From an uncultured Parasphingopyxis sp. (lineage in GTDB: Bacteria; Pseudomonadota; Alphaproteobacteria; Sphingomonadales; Sphingomonadaceae): a stretch of 64,000 nucleotides of DNA. Where the stretch lies: contig CAMYKP010000003.1 of NCBI GenBank assembly GCA_947259005.1, positions 62,001-126,000 on the forward strand, read 5' to 3'. The notes beneath the pieces were generated by a model. That model saw only the letters and a list, made by a program, of their open reading frames with translations. It was not told the origin of the DNA and searched no databases. The position numbers were made by a program, and so were the translations under genes. Below are positions 1 through 9,711 of the stretch, piece by piece; position 1 is the first letter of the stretch, and each line of letters opens with the position of its first letter.

Positions 1-524
1 GTCGGCAGCATGACATCCATGATCTTGCCATAGCGGGCAAGGACGAGTCGCAATGTCTCGTCGAACCGGCCCGAGCTGTAGCAATCCGAAGAGGCCATAA
101 ACTCGTAATCGAAGCCGAACCGATCGAGGAATTCTCGAAGGATCGCATTGTTGTGCGCAGCGAAACTCTCATGCTCGGTATCGAAAGGATTGGGTACGCG
201 GCACAAGGGTTCGTCCAGATGCTCGGCCAGCATGTCGCGATTGGGCAGATTCTCGGCAACCTTGCGCATGCCGTCCATATCGTCGGAAAAGGCGATCAGC
301 TTGGTCGGATAGTCGCTCAGCTCCGCAAAGGCATGACGAACCATTTCGGTTCGCGCAACTTCTTGAAACGTACCAAGATGAGGCAGACCGCTCGGCCCAT
401 AGCCGGTTTCGAAGAGGATCGGCGAACCATCGGGCTTGCCCTCCGGATAGCGCTTCAACAGCTTGCGCGCCTCCTCATAGGGCCAGGCCTTGGATTGTAA
501 TGCAGCGTCGCGCAGCGCGTTCAT
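1..524 (-). CDS. lysK: Lysine--tRNA ligase, class I (partial)
   Basis: Charges tRNA-Lys with lysine in the cytoplasm. Only the N-terminal 174 residues lie in the window; the class I enzyme is usually a little over 500 residues, so about two thirds is cut off by the left edge. Translation from the ATG at 524 begins [10 protein letters not shown] and carries the class I HIGH-type signature as PSGLPHLGT around residues 44-52, followed by the class I LysRS-like stretch ending [11 protein letters not shown]. Class I LysRS is found in archaea and many alphaproteobacteria in place of the class II enzyme. It is divergent from the helicase at 564, with about 40 bp between the two starts. Confidence 0.88.
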   Translation of the reverse strand, partial: MNALRDAALQSKAWPYEEARKLLKRYPEGKPDGSPILFETGYGPSGLPHLGTFQEVARTEMVRHAFAELSDYPTKLIAFSDDMDGMRKVAENLPNRDMLAEHLDEPLCRVPNPFDTEHESFAAHNNAILREFLDRFGFDYEFMASSDCYSSGRFDETLRLVLARYGKIMDVMLP

Positions 525-563
525 GTTGCTCTTTCGTTCCTGTTGGGCAAAGGATGGAAGCCC

Positions 564-3299
564 GTGGCTGAATCAGCAGATCCTCTACCCTATCGCGCGC
601 TCCATGCCACCCATGGCGGCATTTGGATAGCCTCTGGCGATGGCGAAATCCGTGAAAGCGGTCGCGGCGAGGCTATCGCCGCCGCAGCCGAAACGCCAAT
701 GATCGTTCTGAACGCGCCGATGACGGGGCAGCGGCTCGGTTATCCGGAGCTTTCGGGGCTCGATCTGCTGGAGCTGTTCGCCTTTGTCCATCCAGCGCGC
801 TTCACCGTCCCGACTCCCGCTGGCATCGCCCGCACACTCGGCCTAGCAGTGCCAGAGAGTGACGAGGATGCAGCGATGCTGCTTCTCGAAGCGGCCCGGC
901 ACTTACTGGCTACATTGCAGTGGGAGGATTGGGGCGAGCGCGAAGGCGCATGGAGCGCCGCGCAGAGCCTGATCCGGCTGCGTTGGCCCTGGGCCGGGCC
1001 GGTTGCAGACAGGATAGCACAGCCCGACAAGGCCGAGCGCTGGCTCTTCTCCCGGCTGCCCGAATGGGAGGACCAGCCGCCCCGTCCCGCACCGCGCACG
1101 GTCATGATGGATGAGGCACAGACGATCAACCGGCTTGAGGGCCTGGTCGGCGACGATGCGGAACGGCGCGAAGGGCAGCGCGACTATGCACGCGCCGCCG
1201 CCCGCGCCTTTAACCCGCTCCCTGCTTCCGGTCAGCCGAACATGCTGATTGCCGAAGCGGGTACGGGGATCGGGAAAACGCTTGGTTATCTGGCTCCCGC
1301 TTCACTCTGGGCCAAGGAAGCGGATGGCGCGGTCTGGCTGTCGACCTATACCAAGGCGCTTCAACGCCAGCTCGACCGTGAAACCGAGAAGCTGTTTCCC
1401 GATCCGGTCGAGCGCCGCGAAAAGGTCGTCGTGCGCAAGGGCCGCGAAAATTATCTTTGCCTTCTCAATCTTGAGGATGCCCTGCAAGGCGGCTTTGCGG
1501 GGCGCGCAGCGGTGCTGGCACAACTCGTGGCGCGCTGGGCGGCGTACAGCAAAGATGGCGATATGGTCGGCGGTGACCTGCCGGGCTGGCTGACCACCCT
1601 GTTCCGCCGCGCAGGTGCAACCGCCCTTACCGACCGGCGCGGCGAGTGCGTCTATGCTGGCTGCCCGCACTATCGCAAATGCTTTATCGAACGCTCGGCC
1701 CGTGCAGCCGAGGGCGCAGATCTTGTCATCGCCAACCATGCGCTCGTCATGATCATGGCCGAGCGGCGGCGTGAAGACAGTTCTGCACTGACACGCATCA
1801 TCTTCGACGAGGGCCATCACCTGTTCGATGCAGCGGACTCAACCTTCTCCGCCGCACTGACCGGTCAGGAATCCATCGAGCTCAGGCGCTGGATAATCGG
1901 CCCGGAGGGCAAGCATCGGGGGCGGCGCCGCGGGCTTTCGGCGCGGCTCATGGATGTTGCCTCCTATGATCAGGCCGGCGGCGAAGCGATTGAGGCAGCC
2001 AGCGCAGCGGCGGCAGCCCTTCCGAGTGACGGCTGGCTTGGGCGAATTGCCGAAGGCATGCCGCTCGGGCCGGTCGAGAAACTGCTTGCAGCGTTGCGCG
2101 GTACGGTCTTCGCACGAGCCAGCGCGCAGGATGCCGGCTATGGGCTAGAAACAGAAGCTGCCGAACTGGATGGCGCGCTGATCGCCGCCGTGGGGACAGC
2201 CGCAGAGGCACTGGAGGCACTGCACCGACCGCTCGCCATTCTTCGCCAGCGGCTGGAGGCCGTGCTCGAAGATGCGCCCGACTGGCTCGACACGCAAGCA
2301 CGGGCGCGGATCGACGGCGCGATGATGGGGCTGATGATGCGCGGCCAGATGCTTGCATCCTGGATTTCTCTCCTCGCGCGATTGGGCGGACCGGCTGATC
2401 CCGATTTCGTCGACTGGCTGGCCATCGACCGGTTCGATGGCCGCGAATATGATATCGGCCTGCATCGCCACTGGCTCGACCCGACCAAACCGCTTGCGGA
2501 CACCGTCATCAAGCCCGCGCACGGCCTGATCGTCACGTCTGCGACGCTGAAGGGCGGCGAGGACTGGGATGCGGCCGAAACCCGTGCCGGTGCGCAGCAT
2601 CTCGATTTCGCACCGCAGCGTTTCGAGGCGCCAAGCCCGTTCGATTATCAGGCAAACAGCGAAGTACTGATCGTCAATGATCTCAAAAAGGGCGACCTGC
2701 CCGCGCTGGCTGGTGCCTATGCCCGGCTCATCGAAGCGGCCAATGGCGGAACCTTGGGTCTGTTCACCGCCATTGCGCGACTCAAGGCCGTGCATGCCCG
2801 GATTGCCGACCGCCTCGCGCGCAACGGGCTTCCTCTCTACAGCCAGCATGTCGATCCGATCGACACCGGCACGCTGATCGATATTTTCCGCGATGACCCT
2901 CATGCCTCCCTGCTTGGCACGGATGCTCTCAGGGATGGTGTCGATGTGCCCGGAGAATCCCTGCGCCTTGTGGTTCTCGAAACCGTGCCCTGGCCACGTC
3001 CGACTGTGCTCCATGCCGCGCGAAAGCTCGCCAATGGCGGTAATGCCTATGTCGACCGAGTGGTTCGCGCGCGGCTCGCCCAGGCCTTTGGACGCCTTAT
3101 CCGCCGCAAGGATGATACCGGAATGTTCGTGCTCCTGTCTGCAGCCACACCCTCGCGCCTGCTGACCGCATTTCCCGAAGGAACGCCCGTATCCCGGGTC
3201 CCGCTCGACGAAGCCGTTGCGCGCGTGTCGGAGCGTCTTTCATCTGTCACCAAAATGGGGCAACAGGTTGCGGAAACCAGCTCTGCGGAAAATACATGA
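564..3299 (+). CDS. DinG/Rad3-like ATP-dependent DNA helicase
   Basis: Superfamily 2 helicase of the XPD/DinG type, expected to unwind DNA or resolve structured substrates using ATP. From the GTG at 564 it has 911 residues. Walker A GTGIGKT lies near residues 232-239 and the Walker B box reads DEGH at 415-418. Four cysteines at about 299, 362, 367 and 373 are placed like the [4Fe-4S] ligands of this family. The C-terminal motif VI is [13 protein letters not shown] at 543 would add seven residues; the GTG was preferred because MAESADPL is the more natural N-terminus, but this is not decided. The stop overlaps the start of the SixA gene by 4 nt (ATGA), so the two are probably co-translated. Confidence 0.85.
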   Translation: MAESADPLPYRALHATHGGIWIASGDGEIRESGRGEAIAAAAETPMIVLNAPMTGQRLGYPELSGLDLLELFAFVHPARFTVPTPAGIARTLGLAVPESDEDAAMLLLEAARHLLATLQWEDWGEREGAWSAAQSLIRLRWPWAGPVADRIAQPDKAERWLFSRLPEWEDQPPRPAPRTVMMDEAQTINRLEGLVGDDAERREGQRDYARAAARAFNPLPASGQPNMLIAEAGTGIGKTLGYLAPASLWAKEADGAVWLSTYTKALQRQLDRETEKLFPDPVERREKVVVRKGRENYLCLLNLEDALQGGFAGRAAVLAQLVARWAAYSKDGDMVGGDLPGWLTTLFRRAGATALTDRRGECVYAGCPHYRKCFIERSARAAEGADLVIANHALVMIMAERRREDSSALTRIIFDEGHHLFDAADSTFSAALTGQESIELRRWIIGPEGKHRGRRRGLSARLMDVASYDQAGGEAIEAASAAAAALPSDGWLGRIAEGMPLGPVEKLLAALRGTVFARASAQDAGYGLETEAAELDGALIAAVGTAAEALEALHRPLAILRQRLEAVLEDAPDWLDTQARARIDGAMMGLMMRGQMLASWISLLARLGGPADPDFVDWLAIDRFDGREYDIGLHRHWLDPTKPLADTVIKPAHGLIVTSATLKGGEDWDAAETRAGAQHLDFAPQRFEAPSPFDYQANSEVLIVNDLKKGDLPALAGAYARLIEAANGGTLGLFTAIARLKAVHARIADRLARNGLPLYSQHVDPIDTGTLIDIFRDDPHASLLGTDALRDGVDVPGESLRLVVLETVPWPRPTVLHAARKLANGGNAYVDRVVRARLAQAFGRLIRRKDDTGMFVLLSAATPSRLLTAFPEGTPVSRVPLDEAVARVSERLSSVTKMGQQVAETSSAENT

Positions 3300-3838
3300 A
3301 GCGCCTGATCCTTTTGCGTCACGCCAAATCGAGCTGGGACGATCCCGTCGAACGCGATTTCGACCGGCCGCTCAACGCCAAGGGCAAGCGTGCCGCGATG
3401 ACGATGGGCGAGCATATGCAGGAACAGGGCGTAACTTTCGACGCGGCCATTGCATCGCCCGCGGTCCGGGTTGCCGAGACGCTGGAAAGCGTGGCCAAGG
3501 GCTATGGCGAGGCGATCGAACCCGAATGGGACCGCCGCGTCTATCTCGCCTCGAACATGACATTGCTGGACCTCGTGCATGAGACCGACAACAGCATCGA
3601 TGCACTGCTCCTCGCGGGCCATAATTCCGGGCTCGAGGATCTGGTGCTGCTGCTCGTGCCGGACAGCAAGGGTGACGAGGCGCGGTCAGCGGTCGAGGAA
3701 AAATTCCCGACCTGCAGCCTCGCGGAAATGGAATTCGATGTCGAAAGCTGGGAAGACCTCGCACCCGGCACTGGAAAGCTTCTGCGCTTCGTCCGCCCGC
3801 GCGATCTCGACAGTGAACTCGGCCCCGACGACCATTAG
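3296..3838 (+). CDS. SixA-type histidine phosphatase
   Basis: Small histidine-phosphatase superfamily member (180 residues) of the SixA group, whose E. coli member removes phosphate from phosphohistidine in phosphorelay or PTS proteins. The catalytic motif LLRHAKS puts the nucleophilic His at residue 9, and the second conserved His is in AGHNSGLE at residue 109. No signal peptide is present, so it should be cytoplasmic. Translation is coupled to the upstream helicase by an ATGA overlap. The substrate in this organism cannot be read from the sequence. It converges on the DUF885 gene with an 18-nt gap and no obvious terminator. Confidence 0.85.
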   Translation: MKRLILLRHAKSSWDDPVERDFDRPLNAKGKRAAMTMGEHMQEQGVTFDAAIASPAVRVAETLESVAKGYGEAIEPEWDRRVYLASNMTLLDLVHETDNSIDALLLAGHNSGLEDLVLLLVPDSKGDEARSAVEEKFPTCSLAEMEFDVESWEDLAPGTGKLLRFVRPRDLDSELGPDDH

Positions 3839-3856
3839 CCGCCGAAGCCGGTTCGT

Positions 3857-5728
3857 TTAATCGGTCGAACCGTGCACGGCCATCAGGTCGACACCCCCGG
3901 GACGTTCGCCGCCATTGGCTTCAATCCAGTCATAGATTTTCGTCTCCAGTACGGCCATCGGCAGTGCGCCGGTGCCCAATACCTGTGCATGGAAACCCTG
4001 AATGTCGAAATTGTCGCCCAGCGCCTCTTCTGCCTGAGCGCGCAGCGCCTGGATCGTGAGTGCACCGACCTTGTAGGCAAGCGCCTGGCTCGGGATTGCG
4101 ATATAGCGTTCGACTTCAGACGTTGCCTCGACATTGGTCATGCCCGAATTGGCGAGCATATAGGCAATTGATTCTTCGCGGGTCCAACCCTTGGAGTGAA
4201 GCCCGGTATCAACGACAAGCCGCATCGCGCGGAGCATCTCATCATTGAGCGTGCCGAAACGCTGATAGGGATCGTCAAACATTCCCATTTCATAACCCAG
4301 CGTCTCTGAATAGAGCGCCCAGCCTTCTACGAAGGCGGTGTTGCCACCGAACCGCATGAAGTTGGGGAGTTCTTCATTTTCCCTGGCAAGGCTGATCTGG
4401 AAATGATGGCCCGGGGCCCCTTCATGCAGGTAGAGCGTCGTCATGCCCGGTGTCAGGCGCTCCGGCAGATTATAGGCGTTGAAATAGAATACCCCCGGAC
4501 GCGAGCCATCCGGTGTGCCCGGATTATAGGAACCGCCAGCCTCAAACTGTTCGCGGAACGGTTCATAGGGACGGATTTCCAATGGGCTTTCCGGCAGCAG
4601 CGAGAAGAGGGGAGCGATCCGCTCGTCGACCGTCTCGCCGATTTCATAATAACGCTGGGTCAGCCATTCGCGGGATTCGGGCTTGAACTGATCATCGGTG
4701 CGAATGAACTCGAAGAATTCCTGCAGTGTGCCATCGAATCCGACTTCATCCTTGATCTCTTCCATCGCGGCGGTGATCCGCGCGACCTCGCTCAACCCAA
4801 GATCGTGAATATAGTCGGGCGTCACGTCGAGAGTCGTCGTATCGCGCACCAATTGTGCATAGAGAATATCCCCGCCCTGCATATGGACAAGGCCGACGCC
4901 GTCGCGCGCAACCGGCAGATATTCGTCACGCAGGAAGTCACGCATGCGGGTATTGGCCGCATACAGCTCTTCCGTGCCTGTGCGATAGGCTTCGATCAGC
5001 CTAGCCTGATCCTCTTCCGAAATATCTTCGGGGAAGTTGAGAACCGGAGCGAAATAGGGGGAGTCCTCAATGTCTGCGGCAAGCTGTGTATCGAGCTGGC
5101 TGATGACATTGTTGATCGTCATCTTGGTTTCGACAACGCCCGATTCCATGCCTTCGCGGAAACGGCCGATCGCCCGGTCGCTGATCGTGATATAATCGCG
5201 GTGGCGCAGCAGGTTGTTTTCATAATCCTCAACCGTGTTGAACGGCGCGGCACCCTGCCCCGAAGCAAAGGTCGGGTAGAAAGTGTGAAAGCCCGAGAAA
5301 TGATTGACCGGGCGAACCACGGTCAATGCCATTAGCTCGGGAGTTACGTCTCGCAGGCTTTCTTCCTGGTCGAGCTCGAAAATATCATAAGCGATCTGGT
5401 TGGTCTGGTTCAGCGCATCGCGATCGATCGCGTGCAGGGCCGCAAGGTTCGCCGTTGCAGCTTCACGCTCGCCATCGAAATATTCGTCAGTGATGAAATC
5501 GCCGATCCGGTCCGCATAGCGCATATCGCCGCGGAAGATCGCTCCGATCGGATTGCGGCGCAGATTGTCTTCATCGCTCGCCGCAAACAGCGCTCGCAGG
5601 CGCTGGTCTTCGGTCATTTCGGCGTCGGACGCCTCGGCCGCCGGGGCCTCGTGATGATCGGCATGGGCCGGGATTGCGCCGGTCGAAAAGACTGCGGCGG
5701 TGGCGAGCAGGATGAGTTTGCGGGTCAT
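3857..5728 (-). CDS. DUF885 family secreted peptidase-like protein
   Basis: Protein of 623 residues with a clear Sec signal peptide (MTRKLILLATAAVFSTGAIPAHA), hence periplasmic or surface exposed. It belongs to the DUF885 family, recognised by LYLHEGAPGHHFQ (HE at residues 435-436, HH at 441-442) followed downstream by FVEGWALYSE. These read like a zinc-peptidase core, and the family is often listed as putative metallopeptidases, but no substrate is established. A short acidic, Ala/Glu-rich spacer follows the signal peptide. It is transcribed alone; the nearest upstream gene on this strand starts 165 nt away. Confidence 0.82.
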   Translation of the reverse strand: MTRKLILLATAAVFSTGAIPAHADHHEAPAAEASDAEMTEDQRLRALFAASDEDNLRRNPIGAIFRGDMRYADRIGDFITDEYFDGEREAATANLAALHAIDRDALNQTNQIAYDIFELDQEESLRDVTPELMALTVVRPVNHFSGFHTFYPTFASGQGAAPFNTVEDYENNLLRHRDYITISDRAIGRFREGMESGVVETKMTINNVISQLDTQLAADIEDSPYFAPVLNFPEDISEEDQARLIEAYRTGTEELYAANTRMRDFLRDEYLPVARDGVGLVHMQGGDILYAQLVRDTTTLDVTPDYIHDLGLSEVARITAAMEEIKDEVGFDGTLQEFFEFIRTDDQFKPESREWLTQRYYEIGETVDERIAPLFSLLPESPLEIRPYEPFREQFEAGGSYNPGTPDGSRPGVFYFNAYNLPERLTPGMTTLYLHEGAPGHHFQISLARENEELPNFMRFGGNTAFVEGWALYSETLGYEMGMFDDPYQRFGTLNDEMLRAMRLVVDTGLHSKGWTREESIAYMLANSGMTNVEATSEVERYIAIPSQALAYKVGALTIQALRAQAEEALGDNFDIQGFHAQVLGTGALPMAVLETKIYDWIEANGGERPGGVDLMAVHGSTD

Positions 5729-5893
5729 GGATTATTGTCTCCGGAGGAAGTCTTATGGTCAATGTGTGTTAGTGATGTAATACAGAACATTGCTGAAAGC
5801 AATCATGCGCCCGATCACTATTGTCCATCGCCCTTAGACGAGCGGACACGGGCCTTCCACGAAATGCACGCCGAAGCGCGAATTCGGCACGCT

Positions 5894-6574
5894 TCAATAC
5901 TGGCTCGGTTGATTCCCGTGTGCCCAGGGCAGCTCGCGGAACCACTTGGTGATGATATATTTCACGCCCTTGCGAACCTTCATGCCCTGGTGAAGCGACC
6001 ATTCATTGGGCTCGCCCTCCGAGGTCAGGTTGTTCCAGCACAAAAGCTTGCCCTTTTCGGCGTGAAACATCTTGCCCAGCCTCTTGAACCGGGTGGCGCC
6101 GCCGACCTGCGTGTCGTTCAGGAAAACCATTGCCGTCCAGATGCGCTGGCCACCCTGGGTTTTCTCGGTCTTCCAATAATCCTGATCCTCGTAGAACCAG
6201 TCATTATGCGGCTTGAACTGCTGACCGACTTCGTAACGCTGCCCCTGGATGGTTTCGCCATTTTCCTTGGCGATCCCCATGAACCTTGTGATCTTTTCCT
6301 CGATCGCATCGATTGCAGGCTCCTGCCTGTTGAAATCGGTGCTTGAGCTCGTCCGGAACTCTGTATCGTCCGTGCTCGACAACAGGGTCGAGGGACGCGC
6401 ATCGCGATCAATCTTTTCAACCAAAAGCTGACACTCGGCATCGTCCAGGAAATTGCGGCAGACATAGGCATCGATATTCCGCGTCGGAACGCGCTGCACG
6501 TTCGGCTGGGCCCCGATATGCGCGATGATATCGCGGTTGCGGGCGGCAAGAACGGACTTGTCGGTGATACTCAT
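5894..6574 (-). CDS. 2OG-Fe(II) oxygenase, prolyl-4-hydroxylase type
   Basis: Fe(II)- and 2-oxoglutarate-dependent dioxygenase of 226 residues resembling the prolyl 4-hydroxylase alpha-subunit domain. The iron triad is visible as HND (His123, Asp125) and His195 in WSLHQGMKV, with Lys205 well placed to bind the 2-oxoglutarate carboxylate. The start at 6574 (MSITDKSVL) was chosen because the frame's upstream extension is not family-like and reaches towards the neighbouring stop. No signal peptide is seen. The substrate could be a protein prolyl residue or a small molecule; neither is indicated by neighbours. It lies 58 nt downstream of the amidohydrolase, on the same strand, so co-transcription is possible. 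Confidence 0.8.
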   Translation of the reverse strand: MSITDKSVLAARNRDIIAHIGAQPNVQRVPTRNIDAYVCRNFLDDAECQLLVEKIDRDARPSTLLSSTDDTEFRTSSSTDFNRQEPAIDAIEEKITRFMGIAKENGETIQGQRYEVGQQFKPHNDWFYEDQDYWKTEKTQGGQRIWTAMVFLNDTQVGGATRFKRLGKMFHAEKGKLLCWNNLTSEGEPNEWSLHQGMKVRKGVKYIITKWFRELPWAHGNQPSQY

Positions 6575-6632
6575 GCACGAAGCGCTAACAAAAAGGGCGA
6601 TTCGTGCAAAGCACGGATTGATCGGGCTGCAA

Positions 6633-7907
6633 TTATTCGATCGGCCGTCCGCGAACCATGACATAGTCGACATCGGTGAGGACGCTGATATCCGCCTGCG
6701 GATCGCCCGATACTGCTATGAGATCGGCGGAGTAACCGGGGGCAAGCCGCCCTATCTCGTTTGCCATTCCGACCAGCTCCGCTGCATCGACGGTCGCCGA
6801 GCGCAGCACCTCGGACGGAGTCATGCCAAGCATGTCGACATACATGGCAAGCTCTTCCGCATTGCGGCCATGCTCGAACACCCCGGCATCCGTTCCAAAG
6901 ACCACCGTGATTCCCCGCTCATGCGCGCGCCGGGCGGCTTGCCCGACAACGGCCAGTGTTTCACGAATTTTCTGTTCGACCTGCGGCGTATAGACCCCGG
7001 TGCCGAGCCGATCGCGAATGCCGGTATAAGCCATCAGAGTCGGCACAAAGGCCGTGCCGTTCTCCCGCATCGCTGCCAGCGCCGCGTCATCGGCAAAGGT
7101 CCCATGTTCTATGGAGTCGACACCGGCGCGGGCCGCCGCCTCAATGCCGCGCGCACCATGAGCGTGGGCCGCCACGTGCATACCAAGGCCATGCGCTGTC
7201 GTTACGATGGCGCGCATTTCCTCATCGGTGAAATGCTGGTCGAGACCGCGGGCCTGCTGGCTGAGCACCCCACCGGTCGCCGTGATCTTGATGAAATCAC
7301 TGCCCCGCCTGCCCGCTTCGCGAACGCGCGCGGCACATTCGACCGGCCCGGTGCATGTATTGTGACCATCAAGGACCGCATTCACGTCTTCGCGAAAGCC
7401 AGAGACATCCCCATGCCCACCGATGATCGAAAGGCCATGACCCGATGAGAGGATGCGCGGACCCGGAAGCCTCCCTTCAGCGGTCGCACGGCGCAGAGCA
7501 GCGCCAACGTTATTGCCGACCCCCGGCACCCGCACCGTCGTGAAACCCGCACGCGCGGTAATCGCCATATTGGTGGTTCCAACCACAACGCCCCATTCAT
7601 CCGGGTCGACCGCTTCGTTGCGATAATCGCCGCCGGGATCACCCGCCAGATGCGAATGAGTTTCAATCAGGCCCGGCAGCACCGTGTGACCGGAAAGGTC
7701 GACAAGTGTTGCGCCTGCTTCAGGCGGTGCGAGGCCATCGGCAATGCTGACAATCCGTCCATCGCGCACGATGATCGTCGAGGGGCCACGCGCTGGCGTT
7801 CCCGCTTCCGTGATGACATGCCCAGCATGGATAACGGTTGTGCCCTGCTGAGCCAATGCGGCGGTGGACGACAGTAAAAGAGCGAAAAGCGAAAACAGAC
7901 GTAGCAT
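6633..7907 (-). CDS. Secreted amidohydrolase family protein
   Basis: Metal-dependent amidohydrolase (imidazolonepropionase-like/prolidase-like group) of 424 residues with an N-terminal signal peptide MLRLFSLFALLLSSTAALAQ. Metal-binding motifs appear in the family order: THSH after strand 1, HVAAHAHG, SIEHGTF and FGTDAG. Enzymes of this group hydrolyse amide bonds, often X-Pro or X-Lys dipeptides or xenobiotics, but specificity cannot be assigned. The start at 7907 is supported by AGGAGA about 8 nt upstream; a longer frame to 7988 runs into the terminator hairpin of the next gene and is rejected. It may form a small unit with the oxygenase downstream. Confidence 0.84.
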   Translation of the reverse strand: MLRLFSLFALLLSSTAALAQQGTTVIHAGHVITEAGTPARGPSTIIVRDGRIVSIADGLAPPEAGATLVDLSGHTVLPGLIETHSHLAGDPGGDYRNEAVDPDEWGVVVGTTNMAITARAGFTTVRVPGVGNNVGAALRRATAEGRLPGPRILSSGHGLSIIGGHGDVSGFREDVNAVLDGHNTCTGPVECAARVREAGRRGSDFIKITATGGVLSQQARGLDQHFTDEEMRAIVTTAHGLGMHVAAHAHGARGIEAAARAGVDSIEHGTFADDAALAAMRENGTAFVPTLMAYTGIRDRLGTGVYTPQVEQKIRETLAVVGQAARRAHERGITVVFGTDAGVFEHGRNAEELAMYVDMLGMTPSEVLRSATVDAAELVGMANEIGRLAPGYSADLIAVSGDPQADISVLTDVDYVMVRGRPIE

Positions 7908-7960
7908 GGCGGTCTCTCCTAAGCCTCCATGCTGCTGACTTGGCGTGCGCAAGGCAAGCC

Positions 7961-7998
7961 AAAAGAAAACGGCCCCGAGCATTTTCACGCTCGGGGCC
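7961..7998 (-). terminator. Rho-independent terminator of the RcnB-like gene
   Basis: A perfect 10-bp stem (GGCCCCGAGC / GCTCGGGGCC) with an 8-nt loop, followed on the minus strand by a T-rich run at 7961-7970. It sits just after the stop of the RcnB-like gene. Confidence 0.85.
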
Positions 7999-8022
7999 GT
8001 TTCATTTCAGTCCGTCTGAATT

Positions 8023-8961
8023 CTAGTAGAAGAAATCGTAGATCACATCGACAACATAGCCGTTGCGCGTATCGATCAGCAGGACATCATCATAGTAACG
8101 GATCCAGCGATACGGGCCATAGGCTTCCGGGAGGCGATACTGCCAGGGATCATTGATCCAGTAACGCGATCCGAAAAAGGCAGCGCCGATATACAGGCCG
8201 ACATCGAACCTCCGATAACGATAGCCGCGATACGGAGAGTAATAGCGCCCCGCGCGATAGAGGTTGCGGTTGTAGTTCCGATACTGACGCCAGTCATAAC
8301 GGCGATCATTGCGCCATGAGCGCCTATCCCACCGACGCTGCTGTTCGCGGCGGTCATACCGGCGTTCCGCCCGCCGATCCTGGCGGCGATCATAGCGACG
8401 CTCGGCCCTGCGGTCCTGACGGTTCTCATAGCGACGACGCTCGGTCCTGCGGTCCTGACGATTCTCATAGCGTCGTTCGGCCCTGCGGTCCTGGCGGTTG
8501 TCATAGCGACGCTCGGCCCGGCGATCCTGGCGGTTGTCATAGCGACGTTCGGAGCGACGATCCTGCCGACGGTCTGCGCGTCGTTCACTGCGACGATCCT
8601 GACTGCGGTCGACGCGGCGTTCGGACCTGCGATCCTGACGCTGTACCACGCGGCGCTCGGTGCGGCGCTCCTGGCGATTGGCTTGCCGGTTAGCCTGATT
8701 GCCGCGATCGGCGCGGCGCTGCTGGCGGTTGGCCCGATTGCCGGAACGCTGGGCACGATTGGCACGGCGCTCTCCGCGATTGGCCCGGTCACCGCGATTG
8801 GCTCGTCGATCGTCACGCTGAACCAGCATCGCTACTTCAGGGCCAGCCGTGTTGGCATTCGGCAACCCGCCTTCTCGAAAATTCTGGGCCTGTGCCGGTG
8901 CTATGAGGGCCGGTGTTCCCGCACTCGCCGCCAGCAACAGAGCGATCATCTTGATACGCAT
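8023..8961 (-). CDS. RcnB-like periplasmic protein with Arg-rich tandem repeats
   Basis: Secreted protein of 312 residues (signal peptide MRIKMIALLLAASAG..APAQA). After the cleavage site comes a very long basic region: RxNRxxRR-type segments, then about ten copies of a 12-residue unit close to RAERRYDNRQDR (DNA about 8340-8640, period 36 nt, one copy with an extra Arg). The last ~90 residues (from about WRQYRNYNRN onward, ending DTRNGYVVDVIYDFFY) look like the RcnB/YgdI-type domain found in nickel/cobalt homeostasis proteins. The start at 8961 follows GGAGAAGG; an in-frame ATG at 8979 is possible but less likely. The repeats could bind acidic envelope polymers or nucleic acid; this is inference. 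Confidence 0.75.
   Translation of the reverse strand: MRIKMIALLLAASAGTPALIAPAQAQNFREGGLPNANTAGPEVAMLVQRDDRRANRGDRANRGERRANRAQRSGNRANRQQRRADRGNQANRQANRQERRTERRVVQRQDRRSERRVDRSQDRRSERRADRRQDRRSERRYDNRQDRRAERRYDNRQDRRAERRYENRQDRRTERRRYENRQDRRAERRYDRRQDRRAERRYDRREQQRRWDRRSWRNDRRYDWRQYRNYNRNLYRAGRYYSPYRGYRYRRFDVGLYIGAAFFGSRYWINDPWQYRLPEAYGPYRWIRYYDDVLLIDTRNGYVVDVIYDFFY
8340..8640 (-). repeat. 36-nt coding tandem repeats
   Basis: Direct repeats of about 36 nt inside the RcnB-like gene, encoding a 12-residue Arg/Asp/Gln-rich unit. The strongest copies lie at about 8400-8560; outer copies are degenerate. They are in frame and therefore part of the protein rather than a CRISPR array. Confidence 0.8.
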
Positions 8962-9102
8962 TGTTCCTTCTCCATCCATGGCGGCACGGGAATGGCCACC
9001 TCTGAAGCCCTTCTAGAAGAGCCGCGATGAGGCGAGCCTGAACTCGTGAGTCAGGAAATAGCAAGTTTTCATTAACGACCGCACAGACAGCCGAAACCGG
9101 CT

Positions 9103-9681
9103 TCAATCCGTGACAATGCGCCCGGGATCGTCGGCCGCGTTTTCGTCGGGCGGAGTCAGTGCGTCGACATGGACCGCAGCATCTGCAGGATCGATTCCCG
9201 GCGGCGGGGCTGCAGCCAAGCGTTCCTCTCCGCGCGATACGCGCGCTGCCAACCGGATCGCCTCGCGCATCCGGGGATAGGTGCCGCAGCGGCAGATATT
9301 GGTGATTGCCTCGTCAATCTCTTCGTCGCTGGGATTGGCATTGCCGTCGATCAGCGCAGCAACGGCCATGATGACCCCGGACTGGCAATAGCCGCATTGC
9401 GGAACCATTTTCTCGATCCAGGCCTGCTGTACCGGATGATCGCGAGACCGGGAAAGCGCCTCGATCGTGGTTATGAACGCGCCTTCGGCATCCGCAATGC
9501 TGATCTGGCAGGAGCGTATCGCCCGGCCATCGAGGTTGACGGTGCAGGCACCGCACATGCCGATACCGCATCCATATTTCGTGCCAGTGAGATTGGACGC
9601 ATCGCGCAACGCCCAGAGCAGGGGCGTGCGAGGATCCATGCGGTAATGAACCGGTTGGCCGTTGACCGTCATCCGGGTCAT
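9103..9681 (-). CDS. [2Fe-2S]-binding subunit, xanthine dehydrogenase/IorA family
   Basis: Small electron-transfer subunit (192 residues) of molybdenum hydroxylases such as isoquinoline 1-oxidoreductase. The plant-type ferredoxin cluster uses Cys38, Cys43, Cys46 and Cys58 (CGIGMCGACTV...RSC); the second cluster uses Cys96, Cys99, Cys130 and Cys132 (CGYC...CRC). Such subunits normally sit beside a ~750-residue molybdopterin-binding subunit, but none is present within the window: the upstream partner, 30 nt away and on the same strand, is a class II aldolase. A C-terminal tail of about 40 residues is acidic and Pro/Ala-rich. An AAGGAT sequence precedes the ATG. Confidence 0.85.
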   Translation of the reverse strand: MTRMTVNGQPVHYRMDPRTPLLWALRDASNLTGTKYGCGIGMCGACTVNLDGRAIRSCQISIADAEGAFITTIEALSRSRDHPVQQAWIEKMVPQCGYCQSGVIMAVAALIDGNANPSDEEIDEAITNICRCGTYPRMREAIRLAARVSRGEERLAAAPPPGIDPADAAVHVDALTPPDENAADDPGRIVTD

Positions 9682-9711
9682 CGCGGCATCCTTATCGAAA
9701 ACAAGGCCCTG

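Noticed and set aside
2145..3014. A 289-residue minus-strand frame over the helicase.
   Set aside because: Antisense shadow; helicase motifs on the plus strand are intact.
8316..8693. The regularly spaced repeats as a CRISPR array.
   Set aside because: The period equals 12 codons, the units have no unique spacers and they encode an in-frame basic protein.
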